From a virus, in the IMG/VR virus record IMGVR_UViG_3300017987_000070, positions 1-64,000 of that record: a stretch of DNA of 64,000 nt. One strand, written 5' to 3'. Below, piece by piece: positions 6,836-15,249 of this stretch. The notes under the pieces are model-generated. The model had not been told where the DNA came from and did no database searches. It was given only the letters and a program-made list of their open reading frames with translations. A program made the translations under genes and the position numbers. How positions within the stretch are numbered: position 1 is the stretch's first letter; every line of letters starts with the position of its first letter.

Positions 6836-8827
6836 ATGTTCATTACAGCAAACGTGCCCAAGAAGTACGAGCACATTGACTTCAAACCACCCCAAGGCGT
6901 AGCCGACGCTGCCGAGCGTGGTCTTGAACTCCGCAAAGAGCAATCTGGCGACAAGGCGGGTCTTACGGCTGAAGAGGCCAGTGAGCAGGGCATTGGGTCT
7001 GGAGTCCAGCGCGCCACGAACCTGAAGAACCGCACCAACGTGTCCCCCGAAGTCATCGGGCAGATGGTAGGGTTCTTCGCGCGTCACGGCAAGAACATTG
7101 CCAAGGCTCGTAAGCTCACGACCCAGGAGGAGCAGCTCAAGTCCAACATGTACGTGAGTGACTTGCTCTGGGGAGGTGAGCCCGGCGAGCGGTGGGCCAA
7201 TAAGGTCAAGGAGCAGATGGAAGCCGCAGACGAGAAGGAGAAGAACGCTTCTCTTGCCTCCAGAGTCGCAAGCAGGTACCTCATGGCAGGGAAGCTTGAG
7301 CCGCCTCCCGTCATGTATGCCAAGGCCCTGAAGTGGTTCCAGGGACGTATCGCGCGCCGTATGGAAGATATCATAGACCTTGAGCGCGATAAAGTGCAGG
7401 CTCCAGACCCCTCGTCTCAGTACGAAGACGCGCCCATGTCTTCTATGGAGATCAAGATCGCGGTGAACGAACTCCTCAAGCTCAAAGCCATGTTCAGGGA
7501 CATGGGTAATGAGGATATGATCTATCAAAGAGAGGAGACGATCGATACGTCCCAGGGTCCGCTCAAGGTGAAGCTCTTACCCTCCAATGAAGCTCTGCTG
7601 TCTTACGGGCCGGACACCTTGACGACTCCCCTGGACGACTTCAGGTTCCAGCAAACAGTGGGTCCTTGGATTCGCAAGACGGGCATCACTTCTCGCCGCG
7701 TTTCCAGGGACTACCAAGACAAGATGCGTCGCTACGAAGGAGAGAACCTGACCTACGAGCAACGTGAAGCGAGGCTCAGGGAGCTTTCTGAAGTCGAGGC
7801 AATGTTCCGCCCCTGGAAGGGTAACGATCGTGGCATTGACAACCCTCTGGACGTGGAACTCGACGGGTGGTATCGAGAACTCGACGAGTTCACCTTCAAA
7901 GACCTCCCTCCCCTTTCAATGAAACTGACCCTCTCCAGGGGTGAGATGAACGGAGGTTTCATCTCGGTGTCGGATGACCCTCTAGTCATGATTGACATGC
8001 CCAATGACGTAAGCACTCGTCCGGGCGCTCGTGAGTTGGTCTCCAAGCTCGAAGATCTCCTGCGTCACGAGATGCGTCACTACGCTCAATACCTGTTCCG
8101 TTTGTATCGTGACATCGAAGAGAGAGGTTCCATGTACGGGAATGAGGTCGGACTACCGCACTCTCTCCGTACCCTGGAGTACGATACCATCGTAGCCGAT
8201 GAGATCACTGAACTCCGAAGGTATCTCAAGCATGTCCCCGGAGACCTGCACCCCGTGGTGTTCAAAGCCTGGACCCACGCCTTGACCTCCAGGGACAGGG
8301 ACGACCTCAAGAGGTATATGGTATGGATCAAGCAGAACCCTCGACACGCCATGCCTTCCCGCTTTACGGGCGCTCCTATTGACCCCACACAGGGACGCGA
8401 GTTTTTCCGTCTCATGAAAGATCACGATCACACCAAGTGGAAACGAGCGGTCAAGACCCTGGCTCGTAACGTGAAGATGGGTAAGACCGCGCAAAGGGCA
8501 GCTAACGTCGTGCGTCGTCTCCTCGCGGAGAAGCTGCCTCACATCGCTCGCGTTGACCCCAAGTTCGCGTATGACCTCTACCGTCAGGAAGACCTCAACA
8601 GGGGCAACAACAGCTCCAGGCGAGACTATCCGACCACGGATCTCATGTCTCGTAAGGTCCTCAAGAGCCTCGACGAGAGGATTGAAGCGTTGTCGGACAA
8701 GATCGAACGCTACCAAGACCAGGGCGTGGACCACTCGGGCCTCTGGGATGATCGTGAAGACCTCATGCGTGAGCGCGAGGACATCACCCGCTTCCTCAAA
8801 GATACGCTGGGCTTCAAGGGGAAGTAA
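6836..8827 (+). CDS. Mosaic protein: conserved phage N-terminal domain plus HExxH metallopeptidase
   Basis: Residues 15-130 carry a pattern I associate with many phage proteins: FKPPQGVADAAERGLELR, GIGSGVQRA, VSPEVIGQMVGFFARHGKN and LLWGGEPGERWA. A short helix SRVASRYLMAG (141-151) links this to the rest. A zinc-peptidase motif, HEMRH at 411-415, lies in a helix (DLLRHEMRHYAQYLF), with Glu residues downstream (ADEITEL) that could supply the third ligand. The C-terminal 120 residues are helical and charged, with another region KTAQRAANVVRRLLAE. A virion-associated protease or a modified fold is likely. The product may process other virion proteins, but the target is unknown. The next gene follows after two bases. 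Confidence 0.82.
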   Translation: MFITANVPKKYEHIDFKPPQGVADAAERGLELRKEQSGDKAGLTAEEASEQGIGSGVQRATNLKNRTNVSPEVIGQMVGFFARHGKNIAKARKLTTQEEQLKSNMYVSDLLWGGEPGERWANKVKEQMEAADEKEKNASLASRVASRYLMAGKLEPPPVMYAKALKWFQGRIARRMEDIIDLERDKVQAPDPSSQYEDAPMSSMEIKIAVNELLKLKAMFRDMGNEDMIYQREETIDTSQGPLKVKLLPSNEALLSYGPDTLTTPLDDFRFQQTVGPWIRKTGITSRRVSRDYQDKMRRYEGENLTYEQREARLRELSEVEAMFRPWKGNDRGIDNPLDVELDGWYRELDEFTFKDLPPLSMKLTLSRGEMNGGFISVSDDPLVMIDMPNDVSTRPGARELVSKLEDLLRHEMRHYAQYLFRLYRDIEERGSMYGNEVGLPHSLRTLEYDTIVADEITELRRYLKHVPGDLHPVVFKAWTHALTSRDRDDLKRYMVWIKQNPRHAMPSRFTGAPIDPTQGREFFRLMKDHDHTKWKRAVKTLARNVKMGKTAQRAANVVRRLLAEKLPHIARVDPKFAYDLYRQEDLNRGNNSSRRDYPTTDLMSRKVLKSLDERIEALSDKIERYQDQGVDHSGLWDDREDLMREREDITRFLKDTLGFKGK

Positions 8828-8829
8828 AC

Positions 8830-9705
8830 ATGCCCAAGACGCACTACAAGCTGGACCGATCAGACGCCTCCAGACGCGCGTATCGGGACGCAGAGCGCGA
8901 GTTGGAGGAAGCCAAGGCGTATGGGTTCATTACGTGGAAAGAACTCCACATCGTACCTCTCAGGGAGATTGAACCCCAAAAGGTGTGGAACCCTCCCCGT
9001 ATCGAGCGCATCCGTGAGGGGATAGAGCGTGGGGTAGCCCTCCCTGCGGTGTCTCTAGCTCGAAACGAGGGTGGTCGTTACAAATACAGCATCTCGGACG
9101 GCATTCATCGCTACAATGCTTCAGTGGAAGCGGGGTTCACTCATATCCCCGCCATGATCACCTTCTCCAAGGAGACGCCCGAACTCTTGGAGGAGCCCAA
9201 GGTCTTCCAAGAGGGTACTTACGTTCGCTTCAAGAGGCCCATAGACGGCTTCGAGGTTGGATACCTCGTGGAGAACATCTTCGGGGATGTCTTCGTGACA
9301 GTCGCAGGCAATGCGACGGACGCCGAGTGGATAGGCGACATCCCTGCTAGCAGCTTCGAGGAGGAGATTGACCCTCCCCGTCAAATCAAAGAGAAAATTC
9401 AAGGACACTGGTTCATGCAAAAAACCTCTTCCCGTATCGCCTCGACCTACCTCTCCCACATGCTTCGTGATCGCACGGCAAAAAACCTACCCAAGAAGGT
9501 CGAGGAGTACGTCAAGAAATTCGAGGACGAGGGCAAAGACCCAGGGTACTCTTACGCGCTGGCTTGGAGCATCTACTGCAAGCATAAGAACCCCGACTCG
9601 CCTCACTGCATGGCAGACAGTTACCTAGACAATCAGGGTAAGAAGTCGACTCAAGACCTCTCCCAAGCGGTACTCAGGCGCTATCTGGAGAACCTGAATG
9701 ACTGA
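8830..9705 (+). CDS. Mosaic protein: ParB-like domain with small C-terminal phage domain
   Basis: Residues 38-112 match the ParB/sulfiredoxin-like fold: IVPLREIEPQKVW, then ISDGIHRYNASVEAGFTHIP, where DGIHRYNA corresponds to the DGhHR motif. A small beta-rich part (about 125-185) may be SH3-like. A linker helix SRIASTYLSHM (201-211) precedes LPKKVEEYVKKFEDEGKD and YALAWSIYCKHKNPDSPHC, a short domain I associate with large phages; its role is unknown. ParB-like domains can bind nucleotides or cut DNA; which applies here cannot be told. It overlaps the next gene by eight bases. Confidence 0.82.
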   Translation: MPKTHYKLDRSDASRRAYRDAERELEEAKAYGFITWKELHIVPLREIEPQKVWNPPRIERIREGIERGVALPAVSLARNEGGRYKYSISDGIHRYNASVEAGFTHIPAMITFSKETPELLEEPKVFQEGTYVRFKRPIDGFEVGYLVENIFGDVFVTVAGNATDAEWIGDIPASSFEEEIDPPRQIKEKIQGHWFMQKTSSRIASTYLSHMLRDRTAKNLPKKVEEYVKKFEDEGKDPGYSYALAWSIYCKHKNPDSPHCMADSYLDNQGKKSTQDLSQAVLRRYLENLND

Positions 9706-10477
9706 CATCGCATACCACGTCACCTACGCTCGGAACCTCGAAGGTATAGGCTCGTCTGGGCTCGTACCCGGCAGAGGTTCTAACTTCGGTGGAGCCTACC
9801 GAGGGCACTCTTCAGGGCGCATCTTCCTGTGCGACTTCAAGTCTGTCAAGTTTTGGATTGGCAAACTGTGGGACATGGCAGAGGCCAACTCGGATACGCC
9901 GCTTGAAGACGGCTTGATTCCCATCGCGCTCAAGGTCAAGGTGCCCCGAGGGATGGAGCTTCAGGTAGACGAGGCCGGGTCCAGAGACTCACGAGGCGAA
10001 GCCTACTTCGTCGAGGACACGATCCCGGCGAGTAACATCCTCCATTGGGACGGTTCCTCTTATAGTCCAGTGTCAGGGGCAGATGTAGAGTACCTCATTG
10101 ATGTAGCCAAAGACAACTCAGAACTCGAAGACTACGGTGACGGTGAGGTCTTCTACGACTTCGGATACGGAGATCATTTCATGCCCAGACAAGCCACAAT
10201 GGCCCAAAGAGTCGCTACCCGTGTTATGACGGATCAGATGGCCTCACGTGTCGCATCTCGCGTTCTCGTAGCCGAAAACAAGCCCACCAATCCTGACCTT
10301 TGGGAGAAGGTTCAAGAGCTTGTACGGGGCGACCGTAAGAGCCTCTCAGTAGGTGACAAGACCTACGAGTCTCCTAATGACGGCAAGGGCTTCAAGAAAC
10401 ACCCCAGCGCTTACTCGAATGGTTTTGCAGTTAAGGTTTACAATGATCTCGGCGGCGGCTGGAAAGCAAAGGACTGA
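9698..10477 (+). CDS. Mosaic protein: ADP-ribosyltransferase-like domain plus small conserved domain
   Basis: The N terminus reads IAYHVTYARNLEGIGSSGLVP and later GRIFLCDF, a pattern of the ADP-ribosyltransferase-like fold (H at the NAD pocket, then a strand and a GL.P turn). No catalytic Glu can be assigned with confidence, although the EAYFVEDTIP strand is a candidate. Two basic helices follow, QRVATRVM and SRVASRVLVAE (about 169-190). The C-terminal 65 residues (NPDLWEKVQELV, then HPSAYSNGFAVKVYNDLGGGW) resemble a small domain I recall from large phages and giant viruses. A role in modifying host proteins or in the virion is possible. The next gene starts four bases on. Confidence 0.7.
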   Translation: MTDIAYHVTYARNLEGIGSSGLVPGRGSNFGGAYRGHSSGRIFLCDFKSVKFWIGKLWDMAEANSDTPLEDGLIPIALKVKVPRGMELQVDEAGSRDSRGEAYFVEDTIPASNILHWDGSSYSPVSGADVEYLIDVAKDNSELEDYGDGEVFYDFGYGDHFMPRQATMAQRVATRVMTDQMASRVASRVLVAENKPTNPDLWEKVQELVRGDRKSLSVGDKTYESPNDGKGFKKHPSAYSNGFAVKVYNDLGGGWKAKD

Positions 10478-10480
10478 ACC

Positions 10481-12145
10481 ATGACTCGATACATCCACTT
10501 CACTGATATGTCCGGTGCGAAGGCAATCCGCCACTCGGGTACCCTCATGGCGTCGTCTTTCATCAGCGGCGTGTACGCGGTCAAGGAAGGTTCTCCCTTC
10601 GTTCCCGGCGTACAGCAGACCACTCTAGGTCGCGCCAAGAACCGCAAGGTCGCAGTAGTCTTCACGACCCCCATCAAGCCCGACTACTGCGACCCGGAAG
10701 AGTGCGTCTGGAGGTTGGATGAGATCCCGGTCAAGGTCGAGCGCGTCATGCTGGCCTCTCAAGCGGTCAAAGACTACCTTCAGGTGGTCAAGGAAGCTCG
10801 CACGCCCTATGCCCTGGGTCTCCCAGGTGGCCCCTGCCACATCATCAGGGATGTGGAAGCAGAGAAGCTCCCCGAGCGCGTCAAGCAGGAACTCATCGAA
10901 GACATCGAAAAGGGTAAGGACCTCTCGAACTCGGCAGCGGACTTGATCTATCCTCCGCAGAGGTTCAACGCCAAGGCAGACCTTTTCTCGAAGGTCCTCC
11001 TCACCTCCCACGCTCAGTACCGTATGAACCTCCGTGGGATTACGCTCCCCGAGATTCAGGACGTGTTCGTCGAGTTCGACAAGTGGTACAAGGCTCGCGC
11101 CAAGAAGCCCAAGAGCCTCACCGGCGAACAGCGCAAGCTCATGACAGACCTCGCGTATGGAGAAGCTGCGAGGTTTGAGGGCAGCAGGTCAGGGATCACC
11201 ATCGTGTTTGCGGTAGACTCTCGTAAGAACGAAGCTCGCCTCGTCTCGTGTTGGTGGACGAACTCTCCCAAGACCCCCAAGCCCACTCCAGGGCAGTGTG
11301 ACTTCGTTCCGTATCTGGACAAGGATCGCAGCTTCGAGAGGCCCTCCATCCTGGGGCACACGCTCATGAAAGACATCGCCCACAAGGTCGCCCGCCGCGT
11401 ATGGTTCACGAGCCGTCAAGCTGCCAAGCCCGGTCCCGACCCGGACAAGGGAGATGGCTTGAACACTTGGTTCTCCGACAAAGCCAAAGGGGGCGATTGG
11501 GTTGCCATTTCTCCGGTCAAGAAGACCATTGAGAAGGAGGACGGCACCAAGAAGACCTTCGAGCCCGGTGACATCGTAGGCCCATGCGGTGACCCTGATG
11601 GAGAGTGGAAAGACCTCACCAACGACGGAGATGATCCCCTCAAGTGCCTGAACAAGAGCAGGGCTCAAGGTATGAGCAAGAAAGAGCGCGCCGAGGCTGC
11701 GAAGGCTAAAAAGCGTGAGGAGAAGAAGGCTCCCGAGGGCCAGAAGCCCACGCATGTCGACACGAAGCAAGATAAGAAGTCTCATGAGATCGCTAAAGCC
11801 GTGGCACGCCGTCTGTTTTCTCAAATGCAGCGCACCTCAAAAAAGACCTATCGAGACCTTCTAAATGAAAACGAAGTCTCGGAAATCCAAAGACTTCTGG
11901 GCATTGCTCGTAATAACTTGGATGTTTACCAAGCGACAGATACTTTGGATAGGAATGACCTCCAGTCAAGGGAAGTCCTGAGCGTTCTCGAAGAGGTTAC
12001 AGGCTCAGCCGCCTTGTTTGAGGTTGACCGGGGTCGTATGCATCACGACCTCGTAGACCACATGAATACCTGGGAGAAGATCTGTAAGGCTGCTCGTTTC
12101 GACTGGAAAGCTAGCTACCAAAAAACGTTGGACATCTTTTCCTGA
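10481..12145 (+). CDS. Mosaic multidomain protein: ART-like, DUF4258-like and DUF5872-like parts
   Basis: At least four parts can be seen. Residues 1-110 (YIHFTDMSGAKAIRHSGTL, then GVYAVKEG) resemble an ADP-ribosyltransferase-like or related fold. Residues 177-270 (SHAQYRMNLRGITLPEIQDV, then FEGSRSGITIVFAVD) look DUF4258-like. Residues about 330-420 (GLNTWFSDKAKGGDWVAIS, GPCGDPDGEW, KCLNKSRAQGMSKKERAE) resemble DUF5872, a module shared by large phages and giant viruses. RVAxR-type helices occur before it (HKVARRVWF, about 299) and after it (KAVARRLFSQM, about 440). The last 100 residues are AT-richer and may be a later addition. Function unknown; the domain names are motif-based guesses. Confidence 0.72.
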   Translation: MTRYIHFTDMSGAKAIRHSGTLMASSFISGVYAVKEGSPFVPGVQQTTLGRAKNRKVAVVFTTPIKPDYCDPEECVWRLDEIPVKVERVMLASQAVKDYLQVVKEARTPYALGLPGGPCHIIRDVEAEKLPERVKQELIEDIEKGKDLSNSAADLIYPPQRFNAKADLFSKVLLTSHAQYRMNLRGITLPEIQDVFVEFDKWYKARAKKPKSLTGEQRKLMTDLAYGEAARFEGSRSGITIVFAVDSRKNEARLVSCWWTNSPKTPKPTPGQCDFVPYLDKDRSFERPSILGHTLMKDIAHKVARRVWFTSRQAAKPGPDPDKGDGLNTWFSDKAKGGDWVAISPVKKTIEKEDGTKKTFEPGDIVGPCGDPDGEWKDLTNDGDDPLKCLNKSRAQGMSKKERAEAAKAKKREEKKAPEGQKPTHVDTKQDKKSHEIAKAVARRLFSQMQRTSKKTYRDLLNENEVSEIQRLLGIARNNLDVYQATDTLDRNDLQSREVLSVLEEVTGSAALFEVDRGRMHHDLVDHMNTWEKICKAARFDWKASYQKTLDIFS

Positions 12146-12160
12146 TGAGGAGGGAGTAAC

Positions 12161-12820
12161 ATGGCCTATTCAAAAGAGATTCAGAAGCATTTGGACAAGA
12201 GGAACCTATTATCGAAGGGTACGTGGACTGCCCCGAACAAGCTCCGTCTCAGGAGCATCTGGCAGGAGATGTGGTTCATGCTTCCCTTCCTGGCATTCGT
12301 GACCTTGGTGACCGTGGGGTTCTTCTCGGCGGCAGCGGCTCAAGGTGCGCTTGGGGTTCTCCTGGGGTTCTTCGGGGGATGTTGGGCTCTCGGCGTATGG
12401 GGGGCAATCTGGCATGGTCACCTACACTGGAAGCCCTTCTATGAGGTCCTGGGGGTATACGTTCGTTTTGACGGTCCCGAGTGGTATGTCCCGCCCGAGA
12501 TCATGCAGGCGTTCCTCCAAGAGATCGCAGACAAGTGGGACGAAGCAGGTGTCGTGGACTTCCCTGCCGTGCAGTTGCTTGAAGGCTCACATCTGTACCT
12601 CGTTGAAGAGCGTCCGGTAGACCCCCTGGGTAGGATTGAGCATGAGCGCATGGTCGGGTTGACCTACCCTTCCAAGCAACAGTCTTACGTCTACGCTCCG
12701 TATGCTCTCTCGCATGGAGGCGCTGGGTACGAACTCCGCCTGCAAATGGTACACATTTTGTTCCCTTACCGCTCAGAGCAAGATGACATTGAGTGGTTCG
12801 AAGAGAACGATGTGCTCTGA
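12161..12820 (+). CDS. Membrane protein with cytoplasmic or periplasmic C-terminal domain
   Basis: After about 30 polar residues come two close hydrophobic segments, MLPFLAFVTLVTVGFF and ALGVLLGFFGGCWALGVWGAIW (about 44-90). A soluble domain of about 125 residues follows, with the features VYVRFDGPEWYVPPEIMQAF and YVYAPYALSHGGAGYELRL. I do not recognise the family. It lies between the mosaic proteins and the tail-assembly genes and is closed by a terminator, so it may be co-transcribed with the former. A role in envelope modification, lysis or DNA entry is possible but not shown. Confidence 0.82.
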   Translation: MAYSKEIQKHLDKRNLLSKGTWTAPNKLRLRSIWQEMWFMLPFLAFVTLVTVGFFSAAAAQGALGVLLGFFGGCWALGVWGAIWHGHLHWKPFYEVLGVYVRFDGPEWYVPPEIMQAFLQEIADKWDEAGVVDFPAVQLLEGSHLYLVEERPVDPLGRIEHERMVGLTYPSKQQSYVYAPYALSHGGAGYELRLQMVHILFPYRSEQDDIEWFEENDVL

Positions 12821-12842
12821 CCTTATCTCATAGAGACCTTTG

Positions 12843-12877
12843 GACCCTCGGCATTCGTGTCGGGGGTCTTTTGTTTA
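12843..12877 (+). terminator. Rho-independent terminator with UUCG loop
   Basis: GACCCTCGGCA (12843-12853) pairs with TGTCGGGGGTC (12858-12868), two of the pairs being G-U, around a TTCG tetraloop, and TTTTGTTT follows. It separates the membrane protein gene from the tail-assembly genes. Confidence 0.9.
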
Positions 12878-12935
12878 TCCTGAGATTCCATTTATCCCGA
12901 AGGATCAGTGCTTCATCCTCTCACGGCTTCGACTC

Positions 12936-12957
12936 GTGCTGGAAACCCTTCCAGCAC
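12936..12957 (+). promoter_or_regulatory. Hairpin in the 5' leader of the tail-assembly gene
   Basis: GTGCTGGAA pairs with TTCCAGCAC around an ACCC loop, and TCGAC/GTCGA lie on either side (12928-12932 and 12964-12968), so the stem could extend across an internal loop. No T-run follows, so it is not a terminator. It ends 34 bases before the ATG at 12992 and may stabilise the mRNA or shape translation. Confidence 0.5.
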
Positions 12958-12991
12958 AGGAAGGTCGAGTTACATCCAAAAAGGTACAGCT

Positions 12992-14056
12992 ATGTCTACA
13001 CTCAAGCTCTCCTCGATTCGTAAGGGCATGTCCAAGCTTAGGAGGCTTGGGCACGAAACCGACACGTTCACGGTCCTGGGTATCGAGTTCCAGATCCGAA
13101 CCATCACCCGCCACGAGCTTACCATCGCGAACGAGCGCGCACAACCTCTCTTCGAGCAGGCTCAGGAAAGCGATGACTCGTATACTCTCGCTAACTGGCT
13201 AAAGACCGTCCAGCTTGGAGTCCTGTCCTTTGCGATCATGCGTATCGACGATATGGACTTCAACGGGCAGGAGTATATCCTTGACGATACCAACCCCGCC
13301 GACCCGGAGACGGTAGAGAAGGCCCTCTTCGTACACACACTCTTGGATGAGTGGGAGGACAGTCTCATCAGCGTGCTCTACCGTAAGTTCCAAGAGCTTA
13401 CCCAGCAAGCCGAAGAGAAGGCAACCAAGGGCGTCAAGTTCCTCTCAGAGTCCCCCGAGGAAGAGTTGGCGGAATTGGAGGAGCAGGTGGCGGGTCTCCG
13501 TAGCAAGCTCGGGCTCCCCCCTCTGGTTCCCGCGACTCAAGCGACGACCTCCGAGCCCGTAAGAGCCGAATCCGTGCCACAGGGGTCTCCTTCGGCAGAC
13601 GTTGACGTGAGGGAACTCAAGACTCAAATGCTCCAGCCGGTACCCCAGGATGCGCTTCAGCAACCGCCCGTCGTCGAGAGAGACGGGTACCACTACGAAC
13701 TACCCCAGGAACAAGCATCTCAGACGGCCTCAGAGCCCTCACAAGACGACGAAGTGCAGCGGGAGCATGAGAGGCTATACCAAGAGCGTCAAGAGCGTCA
13801 GCGTGGACGTGAGCCCTTGAACCAAGCTCCTATCCAAGTGTACTCGGAGCCCTCGCCTCAAGATAGCCCTGTGAGGACGGCTAATGCCCCTCAGCAGATG
13901 ACGGATGCTCAGTACATCCCGAACCCGAACGGGGCTACTCTCTTGAGTCCTGCGACGCAGCAGCAAGAGACTCAGCAAGGTCCCGCGTTCAAGGCCAATC
14001 AGAAGCCAAGCGGCAAGGGCAACCCCAACTTCTATAACCCAAACCGCAGGCAGTGA
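12992..14056 (+). CDS. Probable tail assembly chaperone, first gene
   Basis: The gene lies two places before the tape measure gene, the usual place of tail assembly chaperones. The N-terminal 180 residues form a compact domain (FTVLGIEFQIRTITRHEL, then WLKTVQLGVLSFAIMRIDD, then LDEWEDSLISVLYRKFQEL) like other phage tail chaperones; a short coiled coil follows and then about 190 residues rich in Gln, Pro and Ser, likely disordered. Chaperones of this kind bind the tape measure during tail assembly. The start at 12992 is preferred to an in-frame codon at 12908 because AAAGG lies close upstream and the hairpin leader lies between. No frameshift site links it to the next gene. Confidence 0.6.
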   Translation: MSTLKLSSIRKGMSKLRRLGHETDTFTVLGIEFQIRTITRHELTIANERAQPLFEQAQESDDSYTLANWLKTVQLGVLSFAIMRIDDMDFNGQEYILDDTNPADPETVEKALFVHTLLDEWEDSLISVLYRKFQELTQQAEEKATKGVKFLSESPEEELAELEEQVAGLRSKLGLPPLVPATQATTSEPVRAESVPQGSPSADVDVRELKTQMLQPVPQDALQQPPVVERDGYHYELPQEQASQTASEPSQDDEVQREHERLYQERQERQRGREPLNQAPIQVYSEPSPQDSPVRTANAPQQMTDAQYIPNPNGATLLSPATQQQETQQGPAFKANQKPSGKGNPNFYNPNRRQ

Positions 14057-14071
14057 CCGGGGGAGGTAGCA

Positions 14072-15244
14072 ATGGCTCTCCCAGACTACACCGACGTTGA
14101 GCGCATGATCTTCAGGGGCTTCCTTGTCGAAGCCGTCGAAGTAGAAGGTGTACCCATCATCTTCAAGACGGTCAACGAGACCGAATACGACCTCGCTCTA
14201 CTCTATTCGGTCAGCTCCGATTCCGCCAAGGAGAATCTCCTTCAAGAGTGCTACTTCATAGCCTCTTCGGTATATTTGTTCAACCGGGTTTCGGTTCTTG
14301 ACGACAGGGAGACCTTCTTTCATGAGTTCGTCGACGTGCTCATGGAATACTCTCCCGAGGTCCGTCTTGAACTCCTACGCAAGATTCAGGGACTCAATGC
14401 GCGCGCGCTCAAAGCCATCAAGCGCGTTGAAGGGTTCTCTTATGGACAAGATTCGAGGCAAATGTGGTCTATTGTCCACCGTATGTCTCCAAACGACCCC
14501 AGGGTCACAGGTATCCAGGGGACGCAGTGCTTGGGTCTCAACGCCCACCAACGCCTCTGGTACCACTACAATCTACTCGAAGACAAGCGAGAGGAAGTCG
14601 AGACGGACTGGGCTCACACCAAGTTCGCCGCTTCGGTTCACTCGAAAGAGATCAGCAAGATCGATTCTCAAGACAAGACGCGCCGCAGAGACGAGCAGCG
14701 CAGACGTGAGGCCATCTTCTACGGAGAGATCCCTGAAGAAGGGACACGTGGTGTCAATGGGGAGGTCAAGGTGTCACACGAGAGCGTGGACGACCTTCTG
14801 GGTCAGTTGAAGCGTGACATCGAGGGTCAGAAAGACTTCCACGATCAGGTGGTCGAAGCTCATGAGCGTAAGGTCCGCGAGCAGTGGGAGAAGGCTCAAG
14901 CCGCGAAAGCAGAGCGCGCTTTGAGGGCTCGTCAAGCCAAGCGGGAGCAGTTCAGCCCTGATGTCGAAGATCCAATCATATTCTATGATGAGGAAGCTGT
15001 CAAGAGGTTGACTCAGGAGCGTAAGCAAGCCAAGCGCACGGCGCTCTTACGTGGCGACTTCGAGGCAGAAGGGAAGTATCAGGAGCAAACTGAGAGGATG
15101 AGGAAGTGGGGCATTATAGGAACGGAAGACCCTGAACCTACCCAGGATCAAGGGACGCATCCTCTCTCGGGCACCATCATGGACGACTACTACGATGTCC
15201 AGATGCCGGATATGACCAACAGATCCCCTTTTGACGATGAGTGA
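14072..15244 (+). CDS. Probable tail assembly chaperone or tape-measure partner, second gene
   Basis: This 390-residue protein directly precedes the tape measure gene. The N-terminal 200 residues are helical (YTDVERMIFRGFLVEAVEVE, then LLRKIQGLNARALKAIKRVE, and a GTQCLGLNAHQRLWYHYN segment). The central part, about 200-330, is a charged coiled coil (RRRDEQRRREAIFY, then KREQ and ERKQAKR). The end is Pro/Asp-rich. A GGGGGAGG ribosome site supports the ATG. With its neighbour it resembles the two-gene chaperone arrangement of other myoviruses, here as two separate genes rather than a frameshift product. The exact role is inferred from position. Confidence 0.55.
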   Translation: MALPDYTDVERMIFRGFLVEAVEVEGVPIIFKTVNETEYDLALLYSVSSDSAKENLLQECYFIASSVYLFNRVSVLDDRETFFHEFVDVLMEYSPEVRLELLRKIQGLNARALKAIKRVEGFSYGQDSRQMWSIVHRMSPNDPRVTGIQGTQCLGLNAHQRLWYHYNLLEDKREEVETDWAHTKFAASVHSKEISKIDSQDKTRRRDEQRRREAIFYGEIPEEGTRGVNGEVKVSHESVDDLLGQLKRDIEGQKDFHDQVVEAHERKVREQWEKAQAAKAERALRARQAKREQFSPDVEDPIIFYDEEAVKRLTQERKQAKRTALLRGDFEAEGKYQEQTERMRKWGIIGTEDPEPTQDQGTHPLSGTIMDDYYDVQMPDMTNRSPFDDE

Positions 15245-15249
15245 GCTTC

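Noticed and set aside
12992-15244. Possible programmed frameshift linking the two tail-assembly genes
   Set aside because: The genes do not overlap, are separated by a stop and a clear ribosome site, and no slippery heptamer with overlap is seen.
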